This document shows, piece by piece, positions 5,178-5,977 of a stretch of 5,977 nucleotides of DNA; the first letter of the stretch is position 1, and each line of letters opens with the position of its first letter. This stretch comes from Maribacter sp. (GTDB taxonomy: Bacteria; Bacteroidota; Bacteroidia; Flavobacteriales; Flavobacteriaceae): NCBI GenBank assembly GCA_018679695.1, contig JAHHKH010000110.1, positions 1-5,977 on the forward strand, written 5' to 3'. Under the pieces are notes generated by a model. The model ran no database searches and was not told where the DNA came from. It saw only the letters and a program-made list of their open reading frames with translations. The translations under genes were made by a program, and so were the position numbers.

Positions 5178-5977
5178 TTAGTCAAATAATTCATTTAAAG
5201 GTTTCCCTTGAACTGCACTTGCCAGTCGCAGGTTCAAGAACATTGCCAAACTTGGGGTAATGTCTATGGGATTTACACTGCGAACCGACTCTCCCTTTGG
5301 AATTCCTGACCCCATCCACAGTAGCGGAACGTGGGTATCATAACTGTATCCGGAACCATGTACAGTGCCTTTTACCTTTTCAACAGGCATCCGTGAATTG
5401 TGATTTATGATGGTCCCGGAATCATAGGCAAGTAAAACATCACCTGATCTTTTGGGATAGTAACCGTTTTGCATGGTTTTCCTTAGCCCTTCTTCATAGG
5501 TTTGGGTTCTGAGGTCCCGCGCTGTGAGCGCCAAATAAACCCCTTTTTGGGTCATTAAAAAGTCGGCGACTTCCTGCTGAATAACCGAAAAAAGCAATCT
5601 TTTTTCATCTACTGTGCTTTTGTTCAGGTAAACGTGGTTGCCGTCAAAATTATCGATCCAGGTACCTTCGCCATATTTTTTTACTAAAAAGGCGTTTAGT
5701 TTACTGTGGTACTGATTTATCCTTGCGATATCACCATCAAGTTTATTATCCCTTAGGTAAGAAACCACTGGGATAGCTGCATGGTCAGAAGTTAAGAAGA
5801 GCACGTAATTCTCCTTGCCCACTTTAGCATCAAGGGCAGCGAAAAGTTCTCCAAGGTTTTGGTCCAGGCGCAAATAAATATCTTCCATTTCAACTGATTG
5901 CGGTCCAAATGTATGTCCAATTACATCGGTATTTGAATAGCTTATATTCAAAATATCAGGATATTTATCGGCACCTA
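5178..5977 (-). CDS. PafA-like alkaline phosphatase / phosphodiesterase, 5' part beyond window
   Basis: The frame is open to the last base of the window, giving 265 C-terminal residues of a protein expected to have about 540. It belongs to the alkaline phosphatase superfamily (type I phosphodiesterase/PafA branch), periplasmic two-zinc enzymes that hydrolyse phosphate monoesters. Zinc-ligand motifs, numbered from the first complete visible codon: NTDVIGH (D17 and H21), TSDH (D64 and H65), and HGSGYSYDTHVPLLWMG (H206, with H215 nearby). The 47-residue gap between the first Asp and the Asp-His pair equals that in Elizabethkingia PafA (D305, H309, D352, H353, as I recall them). The nucleophile threonine and first zinc ligand lie outside the window. 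The TTG at 5951 is internal: the preceding codons read GADKYPDI, typical of this family. It probably releases phosphate from organic phosphates outside the cytoplasm; the pafA symbol is withheld as the N terminus is unseen. Confidence 0.92.
   Translation of the reverse strand, partial: GADKYPDILNISYSNTDVIGHTFGPQSVEMEDIYLRLDQNLGELFAALDAKVGKENYVLFLTSDHAAIPVVSYLRDNKLDGDIARINQYHSKLNAFLVKKYGEGTWIDNFDGNHVYLNKSTVDEKRLLFSVIQQEVADFLMTQKGVYLALTARDLRTQTYEEGLRKTMQNGYYPKRSGDVLLAYDSGTIINHNSRMPVEKVKGTVHGSGYSYDTHVPLLWMGSGIPKGESVRSVNPIDITPSLAMFLNLRLASAVQGKPLNELFD

Noticed and set aside
5949..5951. TTG at 5951 (minus strand) as the start of the phosphatase
   Set aside because: The frame continues to the window edge with family-typical residues, and the nucleophile region must lie upstream.

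Overview
The window looks like ordinary chromosomal DNA of a member of the Bacteroidota, most likely a flavobacterium. The grounds are AT-rich sequence, start codons preceded by A-rich stretches instead of Shine-Dalgarno sequences, a TAnnTTTG-type promoter element upstream of gpsA, a Bacteroidota-style lipoprotein, and a PafA-like alkaline phosphatase. The genus cannot be named from the sequence alone.

There are six genes, two of them cut by the window edges, and they alternate strictly in strand (+ - + - + -), so no two form an operon. From left to right: (1) the C-terminal two thirds of a FAD-dependent glycerol-3-phosphate dehydrogenase (GlpD type); (2) a complete NAD(P)H-dependent glycerol-3-phosphate dehydrogenase, gpsA, converging on it; (3) a 307-residue lipoprotein of unknown function built from two tandem copies of one domain, diverging from gpsA across a 162-base region with dyads and repeats, and closed by a strong intrinsic terminator; (4) a short four-helix membrane protein with bestrophin-like sequence signatures and a doubtful start; (5) an exported 354-residue protein resembling a divergent CotH-type secreted kinase; (6) the C-terminal half of a PafA-like metal-dependent phosphatase.

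The clearest functional link is between genes 1 and 2. They catalyse opposite directions of the dihydroxyacetone phosphate/glycerol-3-phosphate interconversion with different cofactors, linking glycerol catabolism and respiration to phospholipid precursor supply. Genes 3, 5 and 6 are all expected outside the cytoplasm; no shared pathway can be argued from sequence.

I see no mobile element, CRISPR array, rRNA, tRNA or recognisable riboswitch. I found no convincing new multi-gene system. The items most worth a second look are the duplicated lipoprotein, the CotH-like protein, the bestrophin-like gene with a possible one-base frameshift at its second codon, and the dyads between gpsA and the lipoprotein gene.
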